From: Alteromonas sp. IB21
GTDB taxonomy: Bacteria > Pseudomonadota > Gammaproteobacteria > Enterobacterales > Alteromonadaceae
DNA length: 36,288 nt
Direction: 5' to 3'
NCBI RefSeq assembly: GCF_016405965.1
Contig: NZ_JAEFCD010000039.1
Location: forward strand, 1-36,288
The notes beneath the pieces were generated by a model. That model did no database searches, was not told where the DNA came from, and saw only the letters and a program-made list of their open reading frames with translations. The translations under genes were made by a program, and so were the position numbers. Of this stretch, positions 22,733 through 31,321 are shown one piece after another (the stretch's first letter is position 1; every line of letters begins with the position of its first letter).

Positions 22733-24115
22733 ATGCAAAAGAATATCGCTACGCTTTTTGACAAAACTCGGGCAATGGCGTCGCTAACTGGCGACAAGTT
22801 AAGCAGTGCGTTTAATAAAGAAACCCACAGATTCACTATTACCGGGCTTAGTCGAAGCGGTAAATCTATGCTGTTTACCAGCCTTATCACCATGCTGAAA
22901 AGCCGCAGTGAAGAAGGCTATGCTTGTTTGCCGTTGCTGCGGTATTTACCGCCTTCTCAAGTGCTAGATATGCGCATAGAGCCCATTGAAGGCTATAAAC
23001 CCTTTCCCCATTTGCAGAACATTGCTGATCTTGAAAACGGACAGTGGCCGAAGGCTACCGAAGAAGCGTTTGGTTTTAAGCTAGTAGTACGACTTAAAGA
23101 AACAGCCTCGCTAAAACGCCATGTACTGCCCCACAGCGATGTAGTGTTTGAGTTTATCGATTACCCTGGGGAATGGGTGACCGACATTCCTATGCTAAGT
23201 AAAACCTACGCCCATTGGTCAGACTCTGCGTGGGCGCAGCTTAGCAGCGGGCCCCAGCAGTATTTTGCCAGTCAGTGGAAAGCGTTTGTTAATCAATTCG
23301 ATTTCGAGCAAGAGCCTACAGAGCAGCGCATTAAGCTACTCGTTAATGCCTATCGCGATTATCTGATTGACGCCAAAGCGAACGGTATATCACTACTTCA
23401 GCCAGGCAGCTTTTTGTTGGAGTCGAGCGACTTCGATTGGCAGGCGTTTGGTTTTACGCCGCTACCATCGAGTATTACCAGCGATGTATCGCACCCGTGG
23501 TTTAAAATATTCGATAAGCATTTTGCCAAGTTTCAGCATGGATGGTTAACACCGTTAAAACAGTCCATTTTTAAAGAAACCGATAAGCAAATTATTCTGG
23601 TGGATTTGTTTGAGGGGCTTAACCATAGCAGGCAGCATTTGTATCAGTTAAAAGAAACCCTAAGCCATTTGGCCGATACTTTTGTGTACGGTCAAAGCAC
23701 GTGGTTTTCACGTAATGTGCTGAAAAAAGAACAAATAGGCAAAGTGGCGTTTGTTGCGACCAAGTCAGATTTAGTGCCAGTAAGTCAGCGTGCTAATTTA
23801 CTCAATTTACTTACCCAAATTACCGAAGGGGCCAGGGCACGGTTCGATGGTAAACCTATCCAGTTTGAACATTTTTTAGTGTCGAGTATGCAAGTGACCG
23901 ACGATGGCAGTAGTGAAGATGCAATTCGCTATAAGAACACCGATGGCAGTTATGTTGAATCTACGTTTGAACCCATTCCAAGCACGCTGAAAGAAATGGA
24001 AGAGGGCAGTCATTTCCCCGTACCTGATGCGAGTGTGCCCAGCGATTTTAAAGCGCGTATTTTAGCGGGTAAGGGCGTAGACAGACTGCTTCAGTTTTTA
24101 CTGGGCAAAGGATAA
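22733..24115 (+). CDS. ycjX: YcjX-like P-loop NTPase
   Basis: A 460-residue protein of the YcjX (DUF463) family, close to the E. coli length (about 465). The P-loop GLSRSGKS is at residues 38-45; the family also shows FIDYPGEW near 142-149, VDLFEGL and the late base-recognition-like segment ATKSDLVP. These proteins bind GTP in the family and are linked to membrane stress and the phage-shock response. ATG at 22733 has only a weak AAGA upstream. ycjF starts five bases after its stop, so the two form an operon, with a sigma-54 promoter match about 145 bp upstream. No psp genes lie nearby in this window. Confidence 0.92.
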   Translation: MQKNIATLFDKTRAMASLTGDKLSSAFNKETHRFTITGLSRSGKSMLFTSLITMLKSRSEEGYACLPLLRYLPPSQVLDMRIEPIEGYKPFPHLQNIADLENGQWPKATEEAFGFKLVVRLKETASLKRHVLPHSDVVFEFIDYPGEWVTDIPMLSKTYAHWSDSAWAQLSSGPQQYFASQWKAFVNQFDFEQEPTEQRIKLLVNAYRDYLIDAKANGISLLQPGSFLLESSDFDWQAFGFTPLPSSITSDVSHPWFKIFDKHFAKFQHGWLTPLKQSIFKETDKQIILVDLFEGLNHSRQHLYQLKETLSHLADTFVYGQSTWFSRNVLKKEQIGKVAFVATKSDLVPVSQRANLLNLLTQITEGARARFDGKPIQFEHFLVSSMQVTDDGSSEDAIRYKNTDGSYVESTFEPIPSTLKEMEEGSHFPVPDASVPSDFKARILAGKGVDRLLQFLLGKG

Positions 24116-24120
24116 CAAGA

Positions 24121-25233
24121 ATGAGCGATAAACCTTATAAATTCGATGAAAGCCCAGAACCTACGCGCCCGTCTACGCTTAAAAATAATGGGTTTGGCGA
24201 GCAAGACGGCACGGCTTATTCGGAATACGCGTCTCAACAACGTGATCAGTATGATGAGCAGCTAAATGAAACAACCGCTGATGACGGTAATGATTATCAA
24301 GATGGAGAGCCAATGCACAAATCAGGCTCCGTAAATAAACCGCAGTACAAACCCAAGGTAAAAACACAAACCTTAGATATTGCACAGCCTGAAACCAAGC
24401 TTCCACAGCAAGTTACCGAAGACGTGTGGGAAGTAGATGTGAATAAAGATGGTATTTCGTTAGGTGCGGCAACCCTTGGGTTTGGGGTTATTTCTCTATT
24501 GGGGTTCTTTGTTTTTGAAGCCTATACCACCCTTGTGGCAAACGTGTCTGAGCACCCCATTGGAACAGGTGTATTAGGTGCGTTACTGGTGGGTTTTGTA
24601 AGCTGCTTTAGCTTTTTAAGCTTTAGAGAGTGGCGCGGCTACAAGCAAGTGAATACGGCAATGGAAGATGCTGGCGTTATCCGGAATTTGCTGGCTAATA
24701 AGCGAAATGAAACTTCACCACAAAAAATAGACCGTGTGTTAAGCCAGCATGGCAAGCGCTTTTCCCGAGGGTCTTACGCAGCGCATTGCTTCGCTCGCTA
24801 TAAACAGCAGCTTCAAGCTGATATGACAGGTCCAGAAAGGCTTGGCCTATACGAAGATACGGTATTAAAGCCGGTGCAGGAAAAGGCCCACAAGGTGCTA
24901 AATAAAGAGTCGGTAACGGCTGGGAGCCTGGCGTTTATCAGCCCTAACAACCTTATTCAAACCTTTGCAGTAGTATGGATTAGCTTTCGCACTATTCGCC
25001 GCATGGCACGTGTATATGGGCTAAGGCCAAGTACAGCGGGAAACTGGAAGTTGCTGAAAGTGCTGGCACAAAACATTGCGGCTCAGGGCGTATTTGATTT
25101 AGCTACCGATGAAGTAGCTAATCAAATTGGCGGCAGTTTGTCGGCCAAGTTTATGGAAAACTCGGCCGAAGCCATTGCAGCAGGTGCACTGAACGCCCGT
25201 TTAGGGCGAGCGCTAATTAAACTGCTTAAATAG
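24121..25233 (+). CDS. ycjF: YcjF-like membrane protein (DUF697)
   Basis: A 370-residue inner-membrane protein of the YcjF/UPF0283 family (E. coli about 353). The first ~100 residues are polar and low-complexity (many Gln, Asp, Glu, Pro). Two membrane segments follow at ~113-135 and ~143-166. The C-terminal DUF697-type domain includes the hydrophobic AFISPNNLIQTFAVVWISFR and a final Ala-rich segment (AEAIAAGALNARLGRALIKLL). It partners with YcjX; the pair is conserved beside psp genes in many gammaproteobacteria. A weak hairpin (GTTAGGCTGC / GCAACCTAAC, ~25250-25283) follows and may end the transcript. Confidence 0.9.
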   Translation: MSDKPYKFDESPEPTRPSTLKNNGFGEQDGTAYSEYASQQRDQYDEQLNETTADDGNDYQDGEPMHKSGSVNKPQYKPKVKTQTLDIAQPETKLPQQVTEDVWEVDVNKDGISLGAATLGFGVISLLGFFVFEAYTTLVANVSEHPIGTGVLGALLVGFVSCFSFLSFREWRGYKQVNTAMEDAGVIRNLLANKRNETSPQKIDRVLSQHGKRFSRGSYAAHCFARYKQQLQADMTGPERLGLYEDTVLKPVQEKAHKVLNKESVTAGSLAFISPNNLIQTFAVVWISFRTIRRMARVYGLRPSTAGNWKLLKVLAQNIAAQGVFDLATDEVANQIGGSLSAKFMENSAEAIAAGALNARLGRALIKLLK

Positions 25234-25338
25234 CGCTACTTTTCCATTTGTTAGGCTGCGCTATGGCCGTTGTGCAACCTAACTGCCCACGGTGCATTAC
25301 GTAATTTAACGTGAAATCCATTAGCTGCTGTAACAGTG

Positions 25339-26565
25339 TTATAACGCCTTTTTAGTGGGCACGACCACGTTAGCAAAGATAAGCCCAGCTACTAGCGACA
25401 TAAAGATAAGAAACACTTCTTGCCCTAAATGATCGGCTTTTACGAAGTCTTGACCTGTCATAAACGAGTTCAATCCAATATAGGTTTTAGACCCCGGCAC
25501 CAACACGATAAGCCCGTGCATGGCAACAATGGTAGCTGGCTGGTTAGCAATGCGAGTAAACGCGTTAGCAAAAATACCTAGCGCAAAGGCACCCACAAAC
25601 GTGCCAAGCCCTGAGCTCATGTAATCTGAGCTCCATGCTGTAGCGCTGTAAGCGATAAACGCTGCTGCCAGCGCCCAAGGTATGTGCTTAATGCGCGTTC
25701 TAAATATTGCCACTAGGGCAATACACAGTAGGAATACCGCGAGCCAAGTTGCCCAATAAGGCAATGATTCCGCAGGGGTATACACGTTTTCACCAAATGC
25801 GCTAAAGCCCAACGACACACCCAGAAACGCACCAAAGTACAATTTAAACAGCTGCATAATGGCGTCCATAGTGCGGGCGGTGCCCGACACCATGTTTCGG
25901 GATGACAGCTCTGCAAGGCCCATAGTCAGGGCAAGGCCGGGCACAAATACAATCACCGATGAAAGCACAACCAGCGGAATGTTAATGCCCGGGTCAACGT
26001 ACTGGCCAATGGCGCACGCAAGAATACCACCAACGAACGCAGTAACAGGCTCTAGCATTAAGTTTACACGTTTAGACTGCTGTGCCCACAAGGTCCATAG
26101 GTAGGCTACAATACCCAATGCGCCCGACCAGCCAATTTCACTCCAGCTAGCACCCATCAGCATGGCAAATGCGCCGGTGGCCATAGCAAAGGCAACGCCC
26201 GTTACCCATTTCCCGTAAGGGCTGCCCATGGCGTCTATTTCATCTAAACGTTTGTCTGCTTCACTTAATGTTAATCTGCCTGACAATAGTTCGCTGGCAA
26301 GTTCGTCGGTAAGCGACAATGCATTCATGTCTAATTCGCCAGGTAGCAAACGAGCCGCATGATTATATTCGTCTTCGTGACGATCGCTCCAGATAACAAA
26401 AGTTAGTGACGTGGGCGTTGAAATAAATGAAGCGTGTACGCCCAAATATTTGGCGACTTCACCAAGGTAGGCTTCAAGACGGAACGCAGGGGTACCGTAC
26501 TTGTGCAGCATTTTTCCTAGCTTCACTATAAATTTACGAATTTGAATAAATTCAACGGTATCCAA
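25339..26565 (-). CDS. ThrE-family threonine/serine exporter
   Basis: About 408 residues from TTG 26565. The frame stays open upstream to ATG 26688, but that extension would run through the thi-operon terminator and encode an odd Cys/Leu-rich segment, so TTG (with AAGGG seven bases upstream) is preferred. The N-terminal cytoplasmic domain (DUF1212-like) has HKYGTPAFRLEAYLGEVA and SFISTPTSLTFVIW. It is followed by ~10 membrane segments in two blocks: YjjP-like, with the conserved PGLALTMGLAELSSRNMVSG, and YjjB-like, with LVPGSKTYIGL. E. coli carries the two blocks as separate genes, while ThrE-type proteins such as this one join them. Role: export of Thr/Ser or small metabolites from the cytoplasm. 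Confidence 0.85.
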   Translation of the reverse strand: MDTVEFIQIRKFIVKLGKMLHKYGTPAFRLEAYLGEVAKYLGVHASFISTPTSLTFVIWSDRHEDEYNHAARLLPGELDMNALSLTDELASELLSGRLTLSEADKRLDEIDAMGSPYGKWVTGVAFAMATGAFAMLMGASWSEIGWSGALGIVAYLWTLWAQQSKRVNLMLEPVTAFVGGILACAIGQYVDPGINIPLVVLSSVIVFVPGLALTMGLAELSSRNMVSGTARTMDAIMQLFKLYFGAFLGVSLGFSAFGENVYTPAESLPYWATWLAVFLLCIALVAIFRTRIKHIPWALAAAFIAYSATAWSSDYMSSGLGTFVGAFALGIFANAFTRIANQPATIVAMHGLIVLVPGSKTYIGLNSFMTGQDFVKADHLGQEVFLIFMSLVAGLIFANVVVPTKKAL

Positions 26566-26612
26566 CGTACTGCCCTTAAGTTTTGATAACTTTAATATGA
26601 GGTAAATAAGAC

Positions 26613-26646
26613 AAAAAAGCCAGACGCATAGGTAACATGTCTGGCT
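26613..26646 (-). terminator. intrinsic terminator of the thiamine operon
   Basis: On the minus strand an 8-bp perfect stem (AGCCAGAC / GTCTGGCT, 13-nt loop) is followed by TTTTTT. It lies 150 bp after the thiH stop and just before the exporter gene, separating the two. Confidence 0.85.
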
Positions 26647-26795
26647 AAAATTTGGGCGGATTCTACGGAGGGTTTTACGTGAAAGCAAAACAAATTTTTT
26701 ATTTATTTTGCCTTAAAAAAACTAATCGTTTAACCGATTGCAAAGCTGCCATTTTATTGCGCTTTGCGTGCATGTGTTCACACAGAGTTGAACGT

Positions 26796-27929
26796 TTAGG
26801 CGCGGGCTTTAAAGGGCATCCAATCCTTCCAAACGGGCTCTAATCCTCTCGCTGCAATCGCGTTCACCACTTCTGGCACCGAACGGTTGTCGTCTATATC
26901 AAACTGATTTAATGCCTGTGAGGGTTCGCTGTAGCCGCCTGGCTGCGTTTGTGACGCTGCACTCATAGATGTTATTCCAAGAGGTATTACACCGTCTCTA
27001 AAAGCGGCCGACTCGCGGGTAGAAAGCGATAGTTCAGCTTGTGGATTAAACAATCGGTGGGCGCAAATCAACTGAAGCAAGTCACGTTCGTTAGGTAGCC
27101 TGCTATTGGTAAGCGCGCTACCGCCAGTATTGTTTCCCTCACAATTTCGAAGCCTAGGAAAGGCAATAGATACGCGGCTTTGCCAATAGTGCTGTTGTAT
27201 TAGTTTGCCGTGAAGAGCCGTCATAGCGCTATCAACCCGCCAGTCGCCTAAACCAAGCAGCGCACCTATACCTATTTTATCTATACCGGCTTGCCCTATA
27301 CGATCGCTGGCTTCTAAGCGCCATAAAAAATCCTGTTTTTTACCCCGGGTGTGGTAGCTGGCGTAATGCTGTGGCGAATAGGTTTCCTGATACACTAAAA
27401 CAGCATCTAACCCCTGGTGTTTTAGGGTTTCGTATTGCTCCCTTTTTAGCGGCTGCACTTCCATCATAAGGTAGCTCACCTTGTCACGAATAGCGCTAAG
27501 GGTTCGTTCGAAATAGTCCATGCCCACTTTAGTTTCATGTTCACCAGTCACCAGCAACACCTGAGAAAACCCCATATCATTAATGGCTTCAATTTCGGTA
27601 AGCACTTCACTTATAGATAGTGTTTTGCGCTTTATTTTATTGCTCATGGTAAAGCCGCAGTAGGTACATTCATTGGCACACAGGTTCGACAGGTACAAAG
27701 GCACAAAAAGCTGCATAGTATTGCCAAAGCGATAACGAGTAAGCGCCTGTGCGCGATTTGCCATGTCCTCAAGATAGGGTGCGCCAGCGGGGGAAATCAG
27801 CGCCATAAAGTCATCTAGCGATAGTGTATTTGCATAAAGCGCACGCTCTACGTCTTTCGCGGTTTTGCTGTTTATCGATAAAGCTAAATGCGACAAATCT
27901 TGCTGTATTAGCGCTTGCGCTACTTTCAT
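26796..27929 (-). CDS. thiH: ThiH, 2-iminoacetate synthase (tyrosine lyase)
   Basis: A 377-residue radical-SAM enzyme that cleaves tyrosine to dehydroglycine and p-cresol; dehydroglycine goes to ThiG for the thiazole ring. The cluster motif CxxxCxxC is CANECTYC (Cys84, Cys88, Cys91). Other family blocks are VTGEHETKVG, EVQPLKREQYE and VYQETYSPQHYASYHTRGKK. Length matches E. coli ThiH (377). Its ATG overlaps the thiG stop by four bases (ATGA), and it is the last gene of the operon. Having ThiH rather than ThiO means the tyrosine route supplies the glycine imine. Confidence 0.97.
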   Translation of the reverse strand: MKVAQALIQQDLSHLALSINSKTAKDVERALYANTLSLDDFMALISPAGAPYLEDMANRAQALTRYRFGNTMQLFVPLYLSNLCANECTYCGFTMSNKIKRKTLSISEVLTEIEAINDMGFSQVLLVTGEHETKVGMDYFERTLSAIRDKVSYLMMEVQPLKREQYETLKHQGLDAVLVYQETYSPQHYASYHTRGKKQDFLWRLEASDRIGQAGIDKIGIGALLGLGDWRVDSAMTALHGKLIQQHYWQSRVSIAFPRLRNCEGNNTGGSALTNSRLPNERDLLQLICAHRLFNPQAELSLSTRESAAFRDGVIPLGITSMSAASQTQPGGYSEPSQALNQFDIDDNRSVPEVVNAIAARGLEPVWKDWMPFKARA

Positions 27930-28696
27930 ACCGCCGGCTCCAAAAATGCAGTTAATGGGCTGGAAGCTTGTGCTTGATTAAACGTTGCGCCAAGCCCAGC
28001 TTCAAACGCTTTTCGTCCCGTTTCCACCGCATTTGCAAAGGCTTCCGCCATGGCGACAGGGTTTTTGGCGGTGGCGATCGCGGTATTTACCAGTACTGCA
28101 TCTACGCCCATTTCCATGGCAGCCATAGCCTCGCTGGGCTTTCCTATGCCAGCATCAACAATTACCGGAATCGACGCCTGCTCAACAATGATCTTCAAAA
28201 AAGGAGCAGTTTGCAGGCCTTGATTGCTTCCAATTGGCGCTCCCAATGGCATAACGGCTGCACAGCCCACTTCTTCTAAGCGTTTGCAAAGTACTGGGTC
28301 TGCGCCGCAGTATGGCAGTACGTTAAACCCTTTTTTTACTAAAACCTCTGCGGCTTTTAGCGTTTCGATAGGGTCGGGCAATAGATAACGCTGGTCGGGG
28401 TGAATTTCTAGCTTTATCCAAGGGCTACCTAATGCTTCGTAGGAAAGTTCAGCAGCAAACACAGCCTCTTGGGCATTTTTAGCCCCTGATGTATTAGGAA
28501 GTAAGGTAACCTCTAGTTCGCGCAGTGCCTTTAAAGTTTCGTCTTGTGCGTTATTACTCGCTACGCGCTTCATGGCCAGGGTCACAATATTACTTTGAGC
28601 AGCGCTCACGGCACTTTTCATAGTGGTGGCGCTACTGAATTTTCCTGTGCCGGTTAAAAGGCGTGATGAAAAAGTATGGTTTGCAAGCGTTAGCAT
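27926..28696 (-). CDS. thiG: ThiG, thiazole synthase
   Basis: About 256 residues from ATG 28696. This start is chosen over an in-frame ATG at 28711 because AGGAGG sits five bases upstream and MLTLANHTF is the normal beginning. The AGGAGG is also the codons for the last two glycines of ThiS. ThiG is a TIM-barrel enzyme that joins deoxyxylulose phosphate, dehydroglycine and the sulfur of ThiS thiocarboxylate into the thiazole phosphate. The Schiff-base lysine is in PWIKLEIHPD (Lys95). The phosphate-binding end has VDAGIGKPSEA and GVDAVLVNTAIA. It overlaps thiH by four bases. Confidence 0.96.
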   Translation of the reverse strand: MLTLANHTFSSRLLTGTGKFSSATTMKSAVSAAQSNIVTLAMKRVASNNAQDETLKALRELEVTLLPNTSGAKNAQEAVFAAELSYEALGSPWIKLEIHPDQRYLLPDPIETLKAAEVLVKKGFNVLPYCGADPVLCKRLEEVGCAAVMPLGAPIGSNQGLQTAPFLKIIVEQASIPVIVDAGIGKPSEAMAAMEMGVDAVLVNTAIATAKNPVAMAEAFANAVETGRKAFEAGLGATFNQAQASSPLTAFLEPAV

Positions 28697-28697
28697 A

Positions 28698-28907
28698 TTA
28701 GCCTCCTGCAACTAGGGTAAAGATATCAACGGTGTCGTTGTCGTTAAGATACGTTGTCGACCAGTCTCGTTTGCTCACGATGGCCGCATTCTTAGCGATG
28801 GCAGTGCCGTCTACGTTGATCTGCTTAAGCGCAATTAGCTCGTATAACGAGATGGGCGATATCACGTTCATGGGTTGATTGTTCACATTCACTTTAATTT
28901 GGGTCAT
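28698..28907 (-). CDS. thiS: ThiS, sulfur carrier protein
   Basis: 69 residues from ATG 28907, which has GAGG six bases upstream; the frame stays open further up but only inside thiF. A beta-grasp, ubiquitin-like protein ending in the required Gly-Gly (LVAGG). ThiF adenylates this end, it is then thiocarboxylated, and the sulfur goes to ThiG. The start overlaps the end of thiF by 14 bp, and the diglycine codons double as the thiG ribosome-binding site. Confidence 0.95.
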   Translation of the reverse strand: MTQIKVNVNNQPMNVISPISLYELIALKQINVDGTAIAKNAAIVSKRDWSTTYLNDNDTVDIFTLVAGG

Positions 28908-29733
28908 GACATACCTCGCAAGTAGAAGAGGGGGGCAACATAAAGCTTTTAAGGGAACCAAGGTCGGCATTCCCGGTTAGGTAATGGCCCCATTTAATGT
29001 CGGCGTTAAATCCTTTAGCTAAGAACAGCAAAGCCTGTGTAGCCTGATGGCAAGCGGCCATACCCACGACCGGGCCCAGCACGCCTCTGCTTAGGCAGTC
29101 TTCGCGCACGTCTATGTATTCAACAAGACAGGCGTAACAACCAATGCGTTTGTTGTTTTGAGGTAGGTTCAATGCTTGCCAGCTTAGCCCGCTCGCCGCA
29201 GCAATAAAAAGTGGTATAGAAGCACGCAAAGTAGCGGTATTGATGTGCTTCCGCGTTTCGATGTTATCGGTACAATCAAGTACGCAGTCGGCAGTAGATA
29301 TTAATGTTGGTAAGTTCTTACTATCAGCGTAAAGACTCTTAAATTTGATGTTAAGTCTGGAGTTAACCTTGCGTAGCTCGTTATATAGTGATTTTGCTTT
29401 AAGCTCGCCAAGGTGCATTTCATTGTAAGTCACTTGGCGTTGCAGGTTACTTATGTCTACCGTGTCGCCGTCGACTAATGTAAGGGTTCCTACACCGGCC
29501 CCAGCTAAATATCGAGCGACTAAGCTACCTAATCCGCCAAGGCCAATTACCACTGCATGGGAACGGGCAAACTTTGCTTGTCCTTCATCTTCAACGCTAT
29601 CCAGCATAAGTTGTCTGCTGTAGCGCTTTATGTCTTGCTTGTTTAATGCGCGCTCAAATACTTGGCCTGCTTTATGGTTAGCAGTGTGGGTGGCCGAGTG
29701 AACAGTGGGCTGAGTGACTGAACAACTATGCAA
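28894..29733 (-). CDS. thiF: ThiF, ThiS adenylyltransferase
   Basis: 279 residues, with ~30 extra N-terminal residues compared with E. coli ThiF (251). It is an E1-like enzyme that adenylates the ThiS C-terminus. ATP-binding motif GLGGLGSLVARYLAGAGVG, the DxD-type LVDGDTVDISNLQRQV, and CTDNIETR. Two zinc CxxC pairs: CYAC and CEVC near the C-terminus. Helix RYSRQLMLDSV is typical. It overlaps thiDE by eight bases and thiS by 14. The first ~30 residues (His/Thr-rich) are unusual; starting downstream is possible, but ATG 29733 gives the coupled overlap seen at other joints of this operon. Confidence 0.95.
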   Translation of the reverse strand: MHSCSVTQPTVHSATHTANHKAGQVFERALNKQDIKRYSRQLMLDSVEDEGQAKFARSHAVVIGLGGLGSLVARYLAGAGVGTLTLVDGDTVDISNLQRQVTYNEMHLGELKAKSLYNELRKVNSRLNIKFKSLYADSKNLPTLISTADCVLDCTDNIETRKHINTATLRASIPLFIAAASGLSWQALNLPQNNKRIGCYACLVEYIDVREDCLSRGVLGPVVGMAACHQATQALLFLAKGFNADIKWGHYLTGNADLGSLKSFMLPPSSTCEVCHDPN

Positions 29734-31321
29734 AACCCGCCTCCTTAGACAAACTATAAAACGCGTTTAAGGGGTCATCGGCCTGGGTAATTGCGCTGAC
29801 GACCGCAATGCCGTTAACCCCTGTTTTAGCCACATCGGCAATGCGCGCTAAATTAATGCCACCTATAGCAACGGTAGGAATGTCTTCACATAGTTCGACG
29901 TACTTGGCTAAACGTTCAACGCCTTGCGGTTTAGAAGGCATTTCTTTGGTATTGGTAGGGAATATGTGCCCAAGTGCGATATATGATGGCTTCAGTTGTC
30001 GTACTCGTTGAATTTCTGCAAAGCCATGCGTTGAAATACCCAGCCTAATACCTGCCTGTCGAATGGCGTGCAAATCGGCGGTATCGATATCTTCTTGCCC
30101 TAAATGCACACCGAAAGCACCCAGCTCAATAGCCAGTTCCCAATAATCGTTAATAAATAATTGGCAATGTGTGCGCTTTGTTAGTGCTATAGCCTCTTTT
30201 ATCTGCTGGCGAATGTCTTCTTGTGTTCCCTGTTTTACACGAAGCTGAATGATGTTAACTCCGGTAGGTAATAAGCGCGCTATCCACTCAACGCTATCGA
30301 CCACAGGGTATAAACCTAGATGAGTTTGTGTAAGGGGGTTGAAATGGCTAACTACAGTATTGCTTTGAGGCAGAGGCGCTTTTTCTGCTTTTAATGATAA
30401 GGTTTGCGTTGTTAGTGGTTCTCGAGAAGAAAATTTAACGGAAGGGAAGCTCGCTGGATTACGTGGAAAGCCAACGCAACGCGCAAATGCAGGCGCATAG
30501 GTGCGTGTTCTATACGTATCTGTTGCAGGCGTATGCGCTGAATTTGAACAAGAAACGTGTCTAACCTGACTAACATAAGCGTTGGCCAGAGTGAGCGCAT
30601 CTTCAATACAGTAATCATGTACAACAAATGCAGCAATAGCACTGGCTAACATGCACCCTGTACCGCGAAGCTTGCAGGTGTCTTTTCTTGGCTGAGTGAA
30701 CTGTATAGTTTGTGTTGGGCTCACAAAAGTATCGCATACGTGTGTTTGCCAACTTGCGTGCCCTCCTTTTACGTAAACAGAATGTGCGCCGATTTCAATA
30801 AGCTGATAAGCCGCCGCGCGCAGGTTATCATCGGTCTTTACTGGTAGATTAGTTAACCACGAAAGCTCTTGGGTATTAGGGGTAACCAAATCTACGGTGT
30901 TTAAAAGTGCTTCTACCACTGGTTCAGAGAGCTCACTTAACTTTCCACCTGATGATGTGCGCAGTACCGGGTCCCACACTACAAACGGTCGTGGGATAAC
31001 CATAGATTGAATGCGCGCACACAGCAATAACGCTTGCTCATCGTTAGCAATAGCGCCAATTTTTATAGCGCTAGCTTGCGCACTTTCACTTAGCACCTGC
31101 CACTGCTGATTCAGCGCCGAGGCGGTCATGCTTTCTTTGCTTAGCATCACCGTATTCGACTGAACCGTGGCCTGCGTAGTAATGACGCAGGCGTGAACCT
31201 TTAAGTCGGCAAGGGTAATGGCATCGCGGGTAATACCCGCGCCGCCACTAGAATCTATGCCGCCTATACACCATACAACCGGCTGTTTAACCACAGGCTG
31301 CTGAAAGGCGTTCTCTGTCAT
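29726..31321 (-). CDS. thiDE: ThiD-ThiE fusion: HMP(-P) kinase / thiamine-phosphate synthase
   Basis: A 531-residue bifunctional enzyme. Residues ~10-265 are ThiD (phosphorylates HMP and HMP-P): IGGIDSSGGAGITRD, VVWDPVLRTSSGG, LVTPNTQEL, VKGGHA, and the catalytic anion-hole GTGCMLASAIA. A ~60-residue linker leads to ThiE (~325-531), which joins HMP-PP and thiazole phosphate: LGLYPVVDS, IIQLRVKQGT, FINDYWELA, GVHLGQEDID, LGISTHG, ALGHIFPTNTKE and VAIGGI. It is usually two genes in E. coli; fusions are known in several marine gammaproteobacteria and other groups. Its ATG overlaps the thiC stop by four bases. Confidence 0.95.
   Translation of the reverse strand: MTENAFQQPVVKQPVVWCIGGIDSSGGAGITRDAITLADLKVHACVITTQATVQSNTVMLSKESMTASALNQQWQVLSESAQASAIKIGAIANDEQALLLCARIQSMVIPRPFVVWDPVLRTSSGGKLSELSEPVVEALLNTVDLVTPNTQELSWLTNLPVKTDDNLRAAAYQLIEIGAHSVYVKGGHASWQTHVCDTFVSPTQTIQFTQPRKDTCKLRGTGCMLASAIAAFVVHDYCIEDALTLANAYVSQVRHVSCSNSAHTPATDTYRTRTYAPAFARCVGFPRNPASFPSVKFSSREPLTTQTLSLKAEKAPLPQSNTVVSHFNPLTQTHLGLYPVVDSVEWIARLLPTGVNIIQLRVKQGTQEDIRQQIKEAIALTKRTHCQLFINDYWELAIELGAFGVHLGQEDIDTADLHAIRQAGIRLGISTHGFAEIQRVRQLKPSYIALGHIFPTNTKEMPSKPQGVERLAKYVELCEDIPTVAIGGINLARIADVAKTGVNGIAVVSAITQADDPLNAFYSLSKEAGFA

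Noticed and set aside
26566..26688. Upstream extension of the ThrE-type exporter to ATG 26688
   Set aside because: It would translate through the thi-operon terminator and adds a segment unlike the family; TTG 26565 has a ribosome-binding site.
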